Both the position numbers and the translations under genes were made by a program. The notes beneath the pieces are model-generated. The model saw only the letters and a program-made list of their open reading frames with translations, was not told the origin of the DNA and made no database searches. DNA of 35,221 nucleotides, from the NCBI GenBank assembly GCA_028226535.1, contig JAOJEG010000006.1, positions 1 to 35,221 of the forward strand, given 5' to 3'. The stretch comes from Candidatus Pelagibacter sp. GTDB taxonomy: Bacteria > Pseudomonadota > Alphaproteobacteria > Pelagibacterales > Pelagibacteraceae. How positions within the stretch are numbered: position 1 is the first letter of the stretch; the number at the start of each line of letters is the position of its first letter. This document shows, piece after piece, positions 1 through 8,235 of this stretch.

Positions 1-1
1 A

Positions 2-202
2 TTAGAAATTGAAAAATCCCAATTAGAAGATAAATATAAATCTCTTTTAGAAGAACACACTAATTTAGCAAAAAAACTTGAAGAAATTCAAAATAAAGAA
101 AAATTAGAGCAAAAAAAACAAATAGAATTTTCTGAAAAAATTGATGAATTAAATCAGGAAACAGATACTTTGTTAGATGAGATAGACAAATGGCAAATGT
201 AA
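2..202 (+). CDS. ZauP-like coiled-coil protein (DUF4164 type), 3' end only
   Basis: This open frame enters from the left edge and ends in a TAA at 200-202, so only the last 66 codons are visible. The residues are almost all Glu, Lys, Gln, Asn, Ile and Leu with heptad-like spacing, which indicates a long coiled coil; no enzyme motif is visible. It overlaps the zapA start by 13 bases, so the two are surely co-translated. In Caulobacter the small coiled-coil gene directly upstream of zapA (zauP) encodes a partner that forms a complex with ZapA at the FtsZ ring. Position and composition fit that family, but a match to ZauP is inferred from context because low-complexity coiled coils resemble each other. 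Confidence 0.6.
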   Translation, partial: LEIEKSQLEDKYKSLLEEHTNLAKKLEEIQNKEKLEQKKQIEFSEKIDELNQETDTLLDEIDKWQM

Positions 203-636
203 GTATTAAATTTAATAATAAAGAGTTTTTATTGTCATGTGAAGATGGCCAAGAGGAGCATCTAGAAGAATTGTTAATTCAAATTAATCAAAAATTTAAT
301 GAACTTAAAAATAATCTCGGAAATTTAGGTGAAAATAAGCTTCTTTTAATTACAGCTGTTAAGATTATGGATGAGTACTATGAAACTAAAAAAAAAGTTG
401 AACAAAAGAAAAATGAATTGAAAGATCTCTCTAATAAATTTAGAGAATTAAAATCACTTATTTATGATTATAGAGATAAAAAAGAAGAGGAGATCAAAGA
501 GTTAAATACCAATCATTTAAATTTTAAAAATGAAATTGAGGCTAATCACAAAAAGTACGAACAATTAATTGATGATGCCGCAGATGAAATATCTAATTTT
601 GTTGAAAAAGCCAAATTAGAAAATATCTCTCAATAA
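190..636 (+). CDS. zapA: cell division protein ZapA
   Basis: ZapA is a cytoplasmic FtsZ-associated protein that helps bundle FtsZ filaments at the division ring. The N-terminal 60 residues show the family pattern: a V-S-I-x-F strand start, the acidic C-E-D-G-Q-E stretch near residue 18, and the helix ending in K-I-M-D-E-Y-Y at about 58-64. Residues 65-145 are a highly charged coiled coil. At 148 aa it is longer than the roughly 110 aa E. coli protein because of this C-terminal extension. It starts inside the end of the upstream coiled-coil gene and is followed after 6 bases by the folate enzyme. The zapA / 5-FCL neighbourhood is widely conserved in proteobacteria. Confidence 0.88.
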   Translation: MANVSIKFNNKEFLLSCEDGQEEHLEELLIQINQKFNELKNNLGNLGENKLLLITAVKIMDEYYETKKKVEQKKNELKDLSNKFRELKSLIYDYRDKKEEEIKELNTNHLNFKNEIEANHKKYEQLIDDAADEISNFVEKAKLENISQ

Positions 637-642
637 ATTTCT

Positions 643-1188
643 GTGAATAAATCCCAAATAAGAAATAAAATTATAAAAATCCGAAAAAAAAAATTTCATA
701 AAGATTTTAAAATCGATTTAGTAAGGTTTATTTCGTTCTTAAAAATTGATAAATTAAATTTTAAAAGTATAGGTGGTTATTATCCATCTAACTATGAAAT
801 AGATGATTTAGATATTTTAGATTTATTAGAAAAAAAAAATTTTAAAGTATCCTTGCCAATTATTAAAAAAGATAATCAGATGAATTTTCAAAGTTGGTCA
901 AGAAATGATCCATTAAAAATAAACAAATTTGGTATCCCAGAACCCGTGTCATCTAAAATTTTTTATCCAGATATTTTGTTGGTGCCATTAGTTGCCTATG
1001 ATAGTAGTTTAAATAGGTTGGGTTATGGCGGAGGTTATTATGATCGCTATATTGAAAAGATAGAAAAAATCAAAAAAGTTACAAAAATTGGTTTAGCATT
1101 TTCTTTTCAAAAAATCTCATCTATACCAATTAATCAATATGATAAAAAATTAGATTTTATTGTTACTGAAAAAGAAATTTTAAGATGA
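643..1188 (+). CDS. ygfA: 5-formyltetrahydrofolate cyclo-ligase
   Basis: The enzyme converts 5-formyl-THF to 5,10-methenyl-THF with ATP, recycling a storage or inhibitory folate in the cytoplasm. The C-terminal signature G-Y-G-G-G-Y-Y-D-R-Y is at residues 127-136 and the F-G-I-P-E-P motif at 96-101. The length of 181 aa is normal. The start is a GTG at 643; no ATG lies in a sensible place upstream of the conserved N-terminal helix. The gene ends in an ATGA overlap with the ymdB-like gene. Only 6 bases separate it from zapA, so the 6S RNA gene found at this junction in many proteobacteria has no room here. Confidence 0.9.
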   Translation: MNKSQIRNKIIKIRKKKFHKDFKIDLVRFISFLKIDKLNFKSIGGYYPSNYEIDDLDILDLLEKKNFKVSLPIIKKDNQMNFQSWSRNDPLKINKFGIPEPVSSKIFYPDILLVPLVAYDSSLNRLGYGGGYYDRYIEKIEKIKKVTKIGLAFSFQKISSIPINQYDKKLDFIVTEKEILR

Positions 1189-1991
1189 AAATATTATTTT
1201 TAGGTGATGTGGTTGGAATTTCGGGTTGTTCAAAATTAATGAATAACTTGATGAATGAAATTAGATCAAAAAATATAGATTTTGTTATTGTAAATGGAGA
1301 AAATGCAGCTTCGCAGGGAGTTGGTTTGACAAAAGAAATATGTAATGATTTTTTCAATTGTGGAGTAGATGTAATTACAACTGGAAATCATGTTTGGGAT
1401 CAAAAAGAAATAATGGAGTATATTGATAAAGAAGATAGATTGTTGCGTCCTAAAAATCTTTTTGAGCCAGCACCAGGCAGAGGTTTCAATATTTATAATA
1501 CTAAAAATGATATTAAAATTGGTGTACTTAATTTAATGGGAAATGTTTTCATGAAAAAGTGCGATGATGTCTTTGAAGTTTCAGAAAAATTTATGAAACA
1601 ATTTAATTTAAAAAAAGATTATGATTTACTTGTAGTTGATTTCCACGGTGAAATAACTAGCGAGAAAAATGCAATAGGTCATTATTTTGATGGTAAAGCT
1701 TCTTTAGTGGTTGGAACTCACACACACATCCCTACTAATGATGCAAGAATATTAATAGGTGGTACTGGTTATCAAACTGATGCTGGCATGTGTGGTGATT
1801 ACAACTCAGTTATTGGCATGAATGCAGAGAATTCACTAAATAGATTTTTAAAAAAAAATTCAGCAAAACATTTTCCTGCAATTGGTGAAGCGACTTTAAG
1901 TGGCGTTATAGTTGAATGTAATATAAATACAGGATTAGCAACAAATATTGAAAGTTATATCTTTGGAGCTCAATTAAAAAATACACATTAA
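1185..1991 (+). CDS. ymdB: YmdB-family metallophosphoesterase
   Basis: A calcineurin-like metallophosphoesterase of the YmdB/TIGR00282 family. Bacillus YmdB hydrolyses cyclic nucleotide phosphodiesters; the role in alphaproteobacteria is not settled. Metal-ligand motifs are intact: G-D-V-V-G at residues 7-11, N-G-E-N-A-A at 37-42, G-N-H-V-W-D at 67-72, D-F-H-G-E at 152-156 and G-T-H-T-H-I-P-T at 177-184. The 268 aa length is typical and there is no signal peptide. The start codon overlaps the preceding stop by 4 bases, and yebC follows after 4 bases, so it belongs to the same transcription unit. The family call is firm; the substrate is unknown. Confidence 0.9.
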   Translation: MKILFLGDVVGISGCSKLMNNLMNEIRSKNIDFVIVNGENAASQGVGLTKEICNDFFNCGVDVITTGNHVWDQKEIMEYIDKEDRLLRPKNLFEPAPGRGFNIYNTKNDIKIGVLNLMGNVFMKKCDDVFEVSEKFMKQFNLKKDYDLLVVDFHGEITSEKNAIGHYFDGKASLVVGTHTHIPTNDARILIGGTGYQTDAGMCGDYNSVIGMNAENSLNRFLKKNSAKHFPAIGEATLSGVIVECNINTGLATNIESYIFGAQLKNTH

Positions 1992-1995
1992 GATT

Positions 1996-2721
1996 ATGGC
2001 AGGACATTCACATTGGGCAGGGATTAAACATAAAAAGGGGAAAGCTGATAAGCAGCGCTCTAAAATATTTTCAAAATTATCAAAAGAAATTACCGTTGCA
2101 GCAAAACTTGGGGATAAAGACCCTGCAATGAATCCAAGATTAAGATCTGCCATTCAGGCAGCAAGATCTGCTAACATGCCAAAAGATAATATCGAAAGAG
2201 CAATTGATAAATCTTCTGCTGCATCAGGTGTTAACTTTGAAAATCTTAGATACGAAGGATTTGGCCCGGATAAAATTGCCGTTATTGTAGAAGCATTGAC
2301 AGATAATAAAAATAGAACAGCTTCAAATATAAGAACAATATTTCAAAAAAATGGCGGAAGCTTAGGAACACAAGGATCTGCATCACATAATTTTAATCAA
2401 TTAGGAATTATTAAAATTAATAAACAAGAAATTTCTGATGAAAAAATTTTTGAACTTGCAATCGAGTCTGGTGCTAATGAATGTATCTCTCATGATGAAT
2501 TTCATGAAATTCAATGCAGCATGAGTGATATCTATAATGTTAAAAAAAAATTAGAAACAGTAGTTGCAAATTTCATTTCAACAGAAATAGAGTGGGTTGC
2601 ACTAAATAATGCTAATGTAGTTAAAGATAAGCAAGAAAATGTAATCGATTTTTTGGAGTCATTGGAAGACGATGATGATGTGCAAAATGTTTTTTCAAAC
2701 GCAAACTTTGAAAATAATTAA
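1996..2721 (+). CDS. yebC: YebC/PmpR-family protein
   Basis: A conserved cytoplasmic protein annotated as a transcriptional regulator; the family has also been linked to relief of ribosome stalling. The diagnostic N-terminus A-G-H-S-H-W-A-G-I-K-H-K-K-G is present, followed by the family patterns A-M-N-P-R-L-R-S-A-I at about 43-52 and the N-G-G-S-L-G-T-Q-G-S loop near 118-127. The length of 241 aa is normal. Its stop shares a base with the ATG of ruvC (TAATG junction). The yebC-ruvC order is ancestral in proteobacteria, where ruvA and ruvB usually follow; here they do not. Confidence 0.93.
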   Translation: MAGHSHWAGIKHKKGKADKQRSKIFSKLSKEITVAAKLGDKDPAMNPRLRSAIQAARSANMPKDNIERAIDKSSAASGVNFENLRYEGFGPDKIAVIVEALTDNKNRTASNIRTIFQKNGGSLGTQGSASHNFNQLGIIKINKQEISDEKIFELAIESGANECISHDEFHEIQCSMSDIYNVKKKLETVVANFISTEIEWVALNNANVVKDKQENVIDFLESLEDDDDVQNVFSNANFENN

Positions 2722-3215
2722 TGCTTATAATTGGAATTGACCCAGGTATTTCAGGATCAATATGTTTTTTTCAAGATGGAAAAATAATTGATGTGGTTGA
2801 AATGCCCACTATGACCGAAGGAAAAAAAAATAAAAAACAAGTCAATGGCTCTCAAATTTTTAACGAAATATCATTTAGAATTAATAAATTGGATAAAAAA
2901 GATGTAAAAGTAATTATAGAGCAAGTATCCGCTATGCCAGGTCAAGGTGTAACCAGTATGTTTAATTTTGGTCAGTCATTTGGGATTTTGAAGGGGATTT
3001 GTTCTGCAATGCAATTGCCAATGTACTTTGTAAGACCTGCAAAATGGAAAAAATATTTTAATCTCATAAATTCTGAAAAAGATGCAAGTAGAACAAGAGC
3101 TATTGAGATTTTTCCTTATTTTTCAGGTCAATTATCTAGAAAAAAAGACTCTAATAAAGCTGATGCTATCTTAATAGCAAGTTTTTATTATGAAACTTAT
3201 AAAACCGAAGAATAG
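2721..3215 (+). CDS. ruvC: RuvC-like Holliday junction endonuclease
   Basis: A RNase H-fold nuclease that resolves four-way DNA junctions. Acidic catalytic residues are visible: D7 in I-G-I-D-P-G, E67 in I-I-E-Q-V, and D148 in K-A-D-A-I. The fourth position differs from E. coli RuvC (D-A-A-D): here the tract is K-D-S-N-K-A-D, so D143 is the likely partner. The motif A-M-P-G-Q-G-V-T-S-M-F after E67 is the form I associate with phage-type RuvC-like proteins. The length of 164 aa is normal. It sits in the ancestral yebC-ruvC position, but ruvA, ruvB and ybgC are missing between it and tolQ. Resolvase function is likely; whether it is orthologous to classical RuvC is open. Confidence 0.85.
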   Translation: MLIIGIDPGISGSICFFQDGKIIDVVEMPTMTEGKKNKKQVNGSQIFNEISFRINKLDKKDVKVIIEQVSAMPGQGVTSMFNFGQSFGILKGICSAMQLPMYFVRPAKWKKYFNLINSEKDASRTRAIEIFPYFSGQLSRKKDSNKADAILIASFYYETYKTEE

Positions 3216-3265
3216 TCGAAAATATAAGACAAATTCATGACACATTTAAGTGTGAAGAGTTGATA

Positions 3266-3940
3266 ATGGAAGCTGATATCACATCACAGGCGGTAGGGTT
3301 AGGTGCTAATACTGATTTTTCTTTAATGAGCCTATTTTTAAGAGCTGATATAATTGTTAAATCAGTAATGATTATTTTGATAGTTTGCTCGATTTATTCA
3401 TGGGCAGTAATAATAGAGAAAATTAGATTATTCAAAAGAATTAATAAATCTTCAGAAGAGTTTGAGGAAAAGTTTTGGAACTCTAAGTCAGCAGAGACAT
3501 TTTATAATAGTTTACCAACTAAAGTTGATGATCCTATGGCGGTAGTTTTTCAGGATGCCATGGAAAGTTTACTTAAAAAAAAATCTAAAAATAATTTAAG
3601 TGAAAGAATGAGTACTTTTTTAGAAGTAGGAATTGAAAAACAGATGTCTAAAATTGATAAAGGCTTCACCTTTTTAGCAACAGTTGGATCCACAGCTCCT
3701 TTTATTGGTTTGTTTGGAACAGTGTGGGGTATAATGAATTCATTTCAATCTATTGCAATTTCAAGAAATACAAGTTTAGCAATTGTAGCACCAGGGATTG
3801 CAGAAGCATTATTTGCTACCGCATTAGGTTTGTTAGCGGCAATTCCTGCTGTAGTTGCGTATAATAAATTTAACACAGATTCACAAAAATATTCTCAAAA
3901 ATTAGAAAATTTTTCAAAAAGATTTTTAACAATAATTTAA
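3266..3940 (+). CDS. tolQ: Tol-Pal system protein TolQ
   Basis: An inner-membrane proton-channel subunit of the MotA/TolQ/ExbB family. With TolR it energises TolA for outer-membrane constriction at division. Three hydrophobic helices are visible: about residues 25-45, 130-155 (with the conserved T-V-G-S-T-A-P-F-I-G-L-F-G-T-V-W-G block) and 165-195 (P-G-I-A-E-A-L-F-A-T-A-L-G-L). I chose the ATG at 3266 over the in-frame TTG at 3260, because a GAAGAG ribosome-binding site at 3254-3259 is then 6 bases upstream. The product is 224 aa, the usual size. It begins the tolQRAB cluster and abuts tolR with no gap. Confidence 0.95.
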   Translation: MEADITSQAVGLGANTDFSLMSLFLRADIIVKSVMIILIVCSIYSWAVIIEKIRLFKRINKSSEEFEEKFWNSKSAETFYNSLPTKVDDPMAVVFQDAMESLLKKKSKNNLSERMSTFLEVGIEKQMSKIDKGFTFLATVGSTAPFIGLFGTVWGIMNSFQSIAISRNTSLAIVAPGIAEALFATALGLLAAIPAVVAYNKFNTDSQKYSQKLENFSKRFLTII

Positions 3941-4357
3941 ATGGCATTTAAATTAAATCATTCATCAAAAGAACCTATGAGTGAGATTAATGTAACTCCG
4001 TTTGTAGATGTAATGTTAGTATTATTAATTATCTTTATGGTAACAGCGCCTTTACTAACGGTTGGTGTACAAGTAGATCTTCCAGAAACATCCGCAGACT
4101 CACTTCCTGAAGAAGCTGAACCGCTAACACTTTCAATAAATGCAAAAGGCGAAATTTTTATTCAAGAAGCAAAAGTAGAATATGACAATATTATTGCTAA
4201 GGTCTTGGCTGTTTCTAAAAATAGAACAGATACAAGAATTTATGTAAGAGGAGATAAAACAATTAACTACGGAAGAGTGTTAGAAATTATGGGTTTATTG
4301 TCTGGATCAGGTTTTACTAAAGTAGCATTAATATCAGAGCCATATAAACAAAGGTAA
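3941..4357 (+). CDS. tolR: Tol-Pal system protein TolR
   Basis: An ExbD/TolR-family stator subunit anchored by one N-terminal helix (about residues 20-42), with a small periplasmic domain. The proton-pathway aspartate is visible as D23 in the motif I-N-V-T-P-F-V-D-V-M-L-V-L-L, the position known from E. coli TolR. The periplasmic part ends with the family pattern V-x-G-D-K-x-I-x-Y-G-R-V-L-E-I-M-G. The length of 138 aa is typical. It starts immediately after the tolQ stop and is followed by tolA after 6 bases. Confidence 0.95.
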   Translation: MAFKLNHSSKEPMSEINVTPFVDVMLVLLIIFMVTAPLLTVGVQVDLPETSADSLPEEAEPLTLSINAKGEIFIQEAKVEYDNIIAKVLAVSKNRTDTRIYVRGDKTINYGRVLEIMGLLSGSGFTKVALISEPYKQR

Positions 4358-4363
4358 ACCTAT

Positions 4364-5224
4364 ATGAATAGAAGTATAATTATATCTTCTGTTTTGCATG
4401 CAGCATTAATTTTTATAACTGCAATGAGTTTGCCATTTTTAGCTAAAAAACCACTTGATATACCTCCAGTTGTTTCTGTCGAATTAATTCAAATTGCTGA
4501 AAAGACAAATATTCCATTTGCTCCAAAAGCAAAAAAAATAATTGAGAAAGTAAAAGAAGAAGAAAAAAAACTAGTATCAGAACAAGCACCACCTAAGAAA
4601 GTAAAAAAAACCAAAACAAAAACAGTTGTCTCAGTTGATAAGAATGAAAAAATTGATAGTAAAACACCAGAAGCAATTCCATTACCTGAAAAAACGGTCA
4701 AAAAAATTGAGACAAAAAAGGAAACCAAACAAAACCCTGATAAATTAGATACAGAGGTAAAACAAGTATCTGAATTTGAAAAAAAAGAATTTGTTGACCT
4801 GGATAATATTGCAAAATTAATTGATAAAGCAAAAGAGGACACATCAAAGGCAATTAAAAAAAATAACGATATTACCCAAGATCAAGATAACAAAATTATA
4901 ACTTCAGGATTAACTCTTAGTGAAGAAGATGCTTTAAAAGCTCAAATATTTGGATGTTGGAGCATTCCTCTTGGTTTACCTTATAACGAAGATTTGCTTG
5001 TAAGAATAAAATTAATGCTCGAACCTGATGGTTCAGTTGTGAAAACTGAAATTTTAGATCATGCCAGAATGAATAAGCCAGATCAGGGCTTTTACAAAGT
5101 ATTAGCCGAAAGTGCATTGAGGGCAGTAAAGTTATGTCAACCCTTAAGAGTTCCTACCTCTGGATATGAAAGATGGAAAGAATTACAATTAAATTTTGAT
5201 GCAAGAGAGATGTTAGAAGGTTAA
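4364..5224 (+). CDS. tolA: Tol-Pal system protein TolA
   Basis: TolA spans the periplasm and transmits proton-motive force from TolQR to the outer-membrane TolB-Pal complex. A single N-terminal helix (residues 4-25) carries a Ser-Ser-x-x-His pattern like the TolA/TonB family, followed by a Lys/Glu-rich extended region (about 55-180) and a compact C-terminal domain (about 185-286) containing one Cys in F-G-C-W-S-I-P. At 286 aa it is shorter than E. coli TolA (about 420 aa) because the repetitive middle is short. The identification rests on architecture plus its place between tolR and tolB. Confidence 0.9.
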   Translation: MNRSIIISSVLHAALIFITAMSLPFLAKKPLDIPPVVSVELIQIAEKTNIPFAPKAKKIIEKVKEEEKKLVSEQAPPKKVKKTKTKTVVSVDKNEKIDSKTPEAIPLPEKTVKKIETKKETKQNPDKLDTEVKQVSEFEKKEFVDLDNIAKLIDKAKEDTSKAIKKNNDITQDQDNKIITSGLTLSEEDALKAQIFGCWSIPLGLPYNEDLLVRIKLMLEPDGSVVKTEILDHARMNKPDQGFYKVLAESALRAVKLCQPLRVPTSGYERWKELQLNFDAREMLEG

Positions 5225-5233
5225 GATAAGCAA

Positions 5234-6577
5234 ATGAAAAAAAAATTTATAATTTTATTTTTAATAACTTTAATTCCAATTAAAGCTTTTGCTTTAATTG
5301 AAGTAGATATTACAAGAGGAAATTTAAATCCACTTCCGTTAGCTGTTTCTCCTTTATCAATTGATGATAAATCTAAAAAAAGTTTTGAAAAGATTCTTAA
5401 AAAAGAAAATATTGGATCTGAAATTTCCAATATAGTTGAAAATAATTTAAGGACATCTGGCTTATTTAACCCATTGAGTAAAGAGGCATTTTTACAAGCT
5501 CCAGATATTGCAAATATAAAACCAAGATTTGAAGATTGGAATTTAATCAAAGCTCAAGCGCTTATAACAGGTAAAGTTACTTATGTTGATGAAAAATTAA
5601 GAGTTGAGTTTAGGTTGTGGGATGTATTGGCGGCTAAAGAAATGATGGCGTTAGCATTCACTACAGTGCCAAATAATTGGAGAAGAGTTGGACATATTAT
5701 TTCAGATAAAGTTTATGAAAGACTAACAGGAGAAAAAGGATACTTTGATACAAGAATAATTTATGTTGCTGAAGAAGGTCCTAAAACACAGAGAAAAAAA
5801 AGATTAGCAATTATGGATCAAGATGGTGCAAATAACAAATTTCTTACACTTGGAAATGAGCTTGTATTAACTCCGAGATTTAATCCAACTAGTCAGATGG
5901 TTACATATTTGTCTTATTTTAAAAATTTACCAAGAGTGTATCTTTTAGATATTGAAACAGGAACCCAAGAAGTTGTAGGTGACTTTCCTGGAATGACTTT
6001 TGCACCAAGATTTTCTCCAGATGGTAAAAAAATAATAATGAGTTTTGCTAAAGATGGAAAATCAGACATATACACAATGGATTTAGAAAATAGATTGGTT
6101 GAAAGAATTACAAATCATCCCTCTATTGATACTTCGCCATCTTATTCTCCAAATGGAAAATTTATTGCTTTTAATTCTGATAGAAGTGGATACCAACAAA
6201 TTTATATTATGAAAAGTGATGGAAGTGATGTTAAAAGAATTTCATTTGGAAATGGAATTTATGGAACACCTGTATGGTCGCCAAGAGGAGACTTGATAGC
6301 TTTTACCAAGCTACATAAAGGAAAATTTTATATAGGAGTAATGAGGACAGATGGAAAAGGTGAGAGATTGTTGACTGAAAATTATTACCAAGAAGCACCA
6401 TCTTGGTCTCCAAATGGAAGAGTTTTAATTTTTTATAGAGAGACAAAAACTAACGCTAAAGGTGAGGGGTTTTCTGCGAAATTATGGTCAATAGATTTAA
6501 CTGGCTATAATGAACGTTTAGTTGAAACACAGACCGATGCTTCTGACCCGTCTTGGTCATCTTTATTGAGTAATTAG
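5234..6577 (+). CDS. tolB: Tol-Pal system protein TolB
   Basis: A periplasmic beta-propeller that binds Pal and TolA. A Sec signal peptide is evident (K-K-K then a hydrophobic run, probable cleavage after A-F-A near residue 20). Residues 22-165 form the N-terminal alpha/beta domain. The rest is a propeller with repeated S-P-D-G-K / S-P-N-G-K / S-P-R-G-D strand-turn motifs and the family tag N-S-D-R-S-G near 314-320. The length of 447 aa is typical. The gap of about 85 bases after it, before pal, is unusually long for this operon and may hold a separate pal promoter; I see no convincing -35/-10 pair there. Confidence 0.95.
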   Translation: MKKKFIILFLITLIPIKAFALIEVDITRGNLNPLPLAVSPLSIDDKSKKSFEKILKKENIGSEISNIVENNLRTSGLFNPLSKEAFLQAPDIANIKPRFEDWNLIKAQALITGKVTYVDEKLRVEFRLWDVLAAKEMMALAFTTVPNNWRRVGHIISDKVYERLTGEKGYFDTRIIYVAEEGPKTQRKKRLAIMDQDGANNKFLTLGNELVLTPRFNPTSQMVTYLSYFKNLPRVYLLDIETGTQEVVGDFPGMTFAPRFSPDGKKIIMSFAKDGKSDIYTMDLENRLVERITNHPSIDTSPSYSPNGKFIAFNSDRSGYQQIYIMKSDGSDVKRISFGNGIYGTPVWSPRGDLIAFTKLHKGKFYIGVMRTDGKGERLLTENYYQEAPSWSPNGRVLIFYRETKTNAKGEGFSAKLWSIDLTGYNERLVETQTDASDPSWSSLLSN

Positions 6578-6649
6578 CTTAAATTACTTGATTTTTTAAC
6601 TTGAAACCTCTAATTAGTTGTGAAAAAGTAAGAAATTGAAATTAGCAGC

Positions 6650-6655
6650 AAGGAG
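6650..6655 (+). promoter_or_regulatory. Strong Shine-Dalgarno site that fixes the pal start
   Basis: AAGGAG lies 7 bases upstream of the ATG at 6663. Most genes in the window have weak or no such site, so this one suggests high-level translation of Pal. It also favours the ATG at 6663 over an upstream in-frame TTG at 6636. Confidence 0.7.
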
Positions 6656-6662
6656 CAATTTA

Positions 6663-7157
6663 ATGATATTAAGCAAAATTTTTAAAAACACACTTTTAAT
6701 TTTAGCAGCATGCCTAGTGTTAACTGCATGTGCAACAAAGAAAGAAGTTGCAACTGATGCAATACAAGGTCAAATGCAAAGTGATGTTTATACAGGAACT
6801 GACACAGTTGAGTATTTAGCTGATGGTGTTCCAGATAGAGTTTTCTTTGCAACAAACGAAACTGTATTAACAACAGCCTCAAGAGAGACATTAAGAGCTC
6901 AAGCAGCTTGGTTAAGAAAAAATTCTAGCATTAACGTTGTTCTAGAAGGACATGCTGATGAAAGAGGAACAAGAGAATACAACTTGGCTCTTGGAGAAAG
7001 AAGAGCAAACTCTGCAAAAGATTACTTGATGACTTACGGAATATCTTCAGACAGGATTTCAGTATTAAGTTATGGAAAAGAAAGACCAGTAGATGCTGGT
7101 TCTAACCCATTAGCTTGGTCAAAAAATAGAAGATCAGTTACTGTTAAAGCAAATTAA
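6663..7157 (+). CDS. pal: peptidoglycan-associated lipoprotein Pal
   Basis: An outer-membrane lipoprotein that anchors the Tol system to peptidoglycan. From the ATG at 6663 the product is 164 aa. A lipoprotein signal ends in the lipobox L-T-A-C with C23 as the lipidated residue. The C-terminal OmpA-like domain shows F-F-A-T-N-E near residue 61, the peptidoglycan-binding block G-H-A-D-E-R-G-T-R-E-Y-N, and the helix A-L-G-E-R-R-A-N-S-A. It follows tolB in the same direction and is closed by a strong Rho-independent terminator, which marks the end of the tolQRAB-pal unit. Confidence 0.95.
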   Translation: MILSKIFKNTLLILAACLVLTACATKKEVATDAIQGQMQSDVYTGTDTVEYLADGVPDRVFFATNETVLTTASRETLRAQAAWLRKNSSINVVLEGHADERGTREYNLALGERRANSAKDYLMTYGISSDRISVLSYGKERPVDAGSNPLAWSKNRRSVTVKAN

Positions 7158-7170
7158 AGAATTAAACATA

Positions 7171-7208
7171 AAGACCCTAAAACATAAAAGTTTTAGGGTC
7201 TTTTTTTT
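7171..7208 (+). terminator. Rho-independent terminator after pal
   Basis: A perfect 13-base-pair stem (7171-7183 with 7190-7202) encloses a 6-base loop and runs into a T tract at 7201-7208. It starts 13 bases after the pal stop. It is the clearest terminator in the window and separates the tol-pal genes from cpoB. Confidence 0.93.
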
Positions 7209-7239
7209 GCCATTTTTATAATCATAAGTCTAAATATTA

Positions 7240-8235
7240 ATGAGATTTACATTAAAATTAATATTCATAGTTTTATTTAATTTAAGTTTTTTACAAAACT
7301 CTTTTTCAGATAATCATAATATTTATGAAACTTTGGAAATTATTAAGAATGATCTCAAAACTCTTGAGAGAGCAGTTTATTCTGGTTCAATCGAAATAAA
7401 TACCTCAGCTGATGAACAATCAAAAATTGATCTAGAAAATAATTCAGAGGATGTGTTGACAAGACATTTATTAAAATTATCAGAAGTTGAAGATCAATTT
7501 AGACAATTAACAAATAAATTTGAGGAAATTAATTTTAAACTTGATAAATTATCAAACAGATTGTCAAAAATTCAAGCTGATAACCAGATAAGATTTCAAG
7601 ATATAGAAGCTGCAATAAGCTCAGGGAAGAGCATAACACAATTGTCTTCTAAACCAGAAACAGATAAGTTAAAAAGTGAAATATTACCAGGTAGTTCGCA
7701 GCCACAAGATCTTGGCTCAATATCTTATAAAGATACTGAGACGTCTGAAACATCACAAAAAATTCAATCTATAGATACCACTGCAACTGTTGTGACAGAA
7801 ACTTTTCAAGCGGAGGAAAAAATATTGCCACAAGATTTATCACCAACAAAACAATATGAATTTGCGACAAGTTTTTTAAAAGTTGGTGACTATAGTACAG
7901 CTGAAAGGGCTTTTAGAGAATTTGTATTGTCTAATAGTGATCACGAATTAGCTGGTAGTGCACAGTACTGGTATGCAGAAACTTTTAGAATAAGACAACT
8001 TTATACTGATGCTGCATCAGCTTATTTAGAAGGTTATCAAAAATATCCAAAAGGTACTAAGGCACCTATAAATTTGTTGAAGCTTGGTGTATCAATGGTT
8101 CAAATTGGAGAAAAAGACCAAGGATGTAAAATGATAAATGGAGTAGAGTTACAATATCCTAAAGCTAATCAATCAGTAATTCAAAAAGCAAAATATGAGT
8201 CTAAAAAATTTGAATGTATCAAAGAAGACTCATAA
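7240..8235 (+). CDS. cpoB: Tol-Pal associated periplasmic protein CpoB (YbgF)
   Basis: CpoB coordinates peptidoglycan synthesis with Tol-driven outer-membrane constriction. A signal peptide covers about residues 1-23. A coiled-coil segment follows (about 75-120, with Q-F-R-Q-L-T-N-K-F-E-E-I), as in the trimerising region of the family, then a low-complexity Ser/Thr/Glu linker. The C-terminal 125 residues are TPR-like, with the hallmark Y-E-F-A-T-S-F-L-K-V-G-D-Y-S-T-A and Q-Y-W-Y-A-E-T-F. The length of 331 aa is somewhat longer than E. coli CpoB because of the linker. It follows pal after the terminator and overlaps tilS by 41 bases. Confidence 0.88.
   Translation: MRFTLKLIFIVLFNLSFLQNSFSDNHNIYETLEIIKNDLKTLERAVYSGSIEINTSADEQSKIDLENNSEDVLTRHLLKLSEVEDQFRQLTNKFEEINFKLDKLSNRLSKIQADNQIRFQDIEAAISSGKSITQLSSKPETDKLKSEILPGSSQPQDLGSISYKDTETSETSQKIQSIDTTATVVTETFQAEEKILPQDLSPTKQYEFATSFLKVGDYSTAERAFREFVLSNSDHELAGSAQYWYAETFRIRQLYTDAASAYLEGYQKYPKGTKAPINLLKLGVSMVQIGEKDQGCKMINGVELQYPKANQSVIQKAKYESKKFECIKEDS

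Noticed and set aside
4489..4842. Minus-strand open frame of 117 codons within tolA
   Set aside because: It is the complement of the Lys/Glu-rich tolA middle, giving a Ser/Phe-rich artefact; tolA is secure by context.
6578..6662. Separate promoter for pal
   Set aside because: TTGATT and TAATTA-like boxes exist at suitable spacing, but the -10 match is too poor in such AT-rich DNA to claim.
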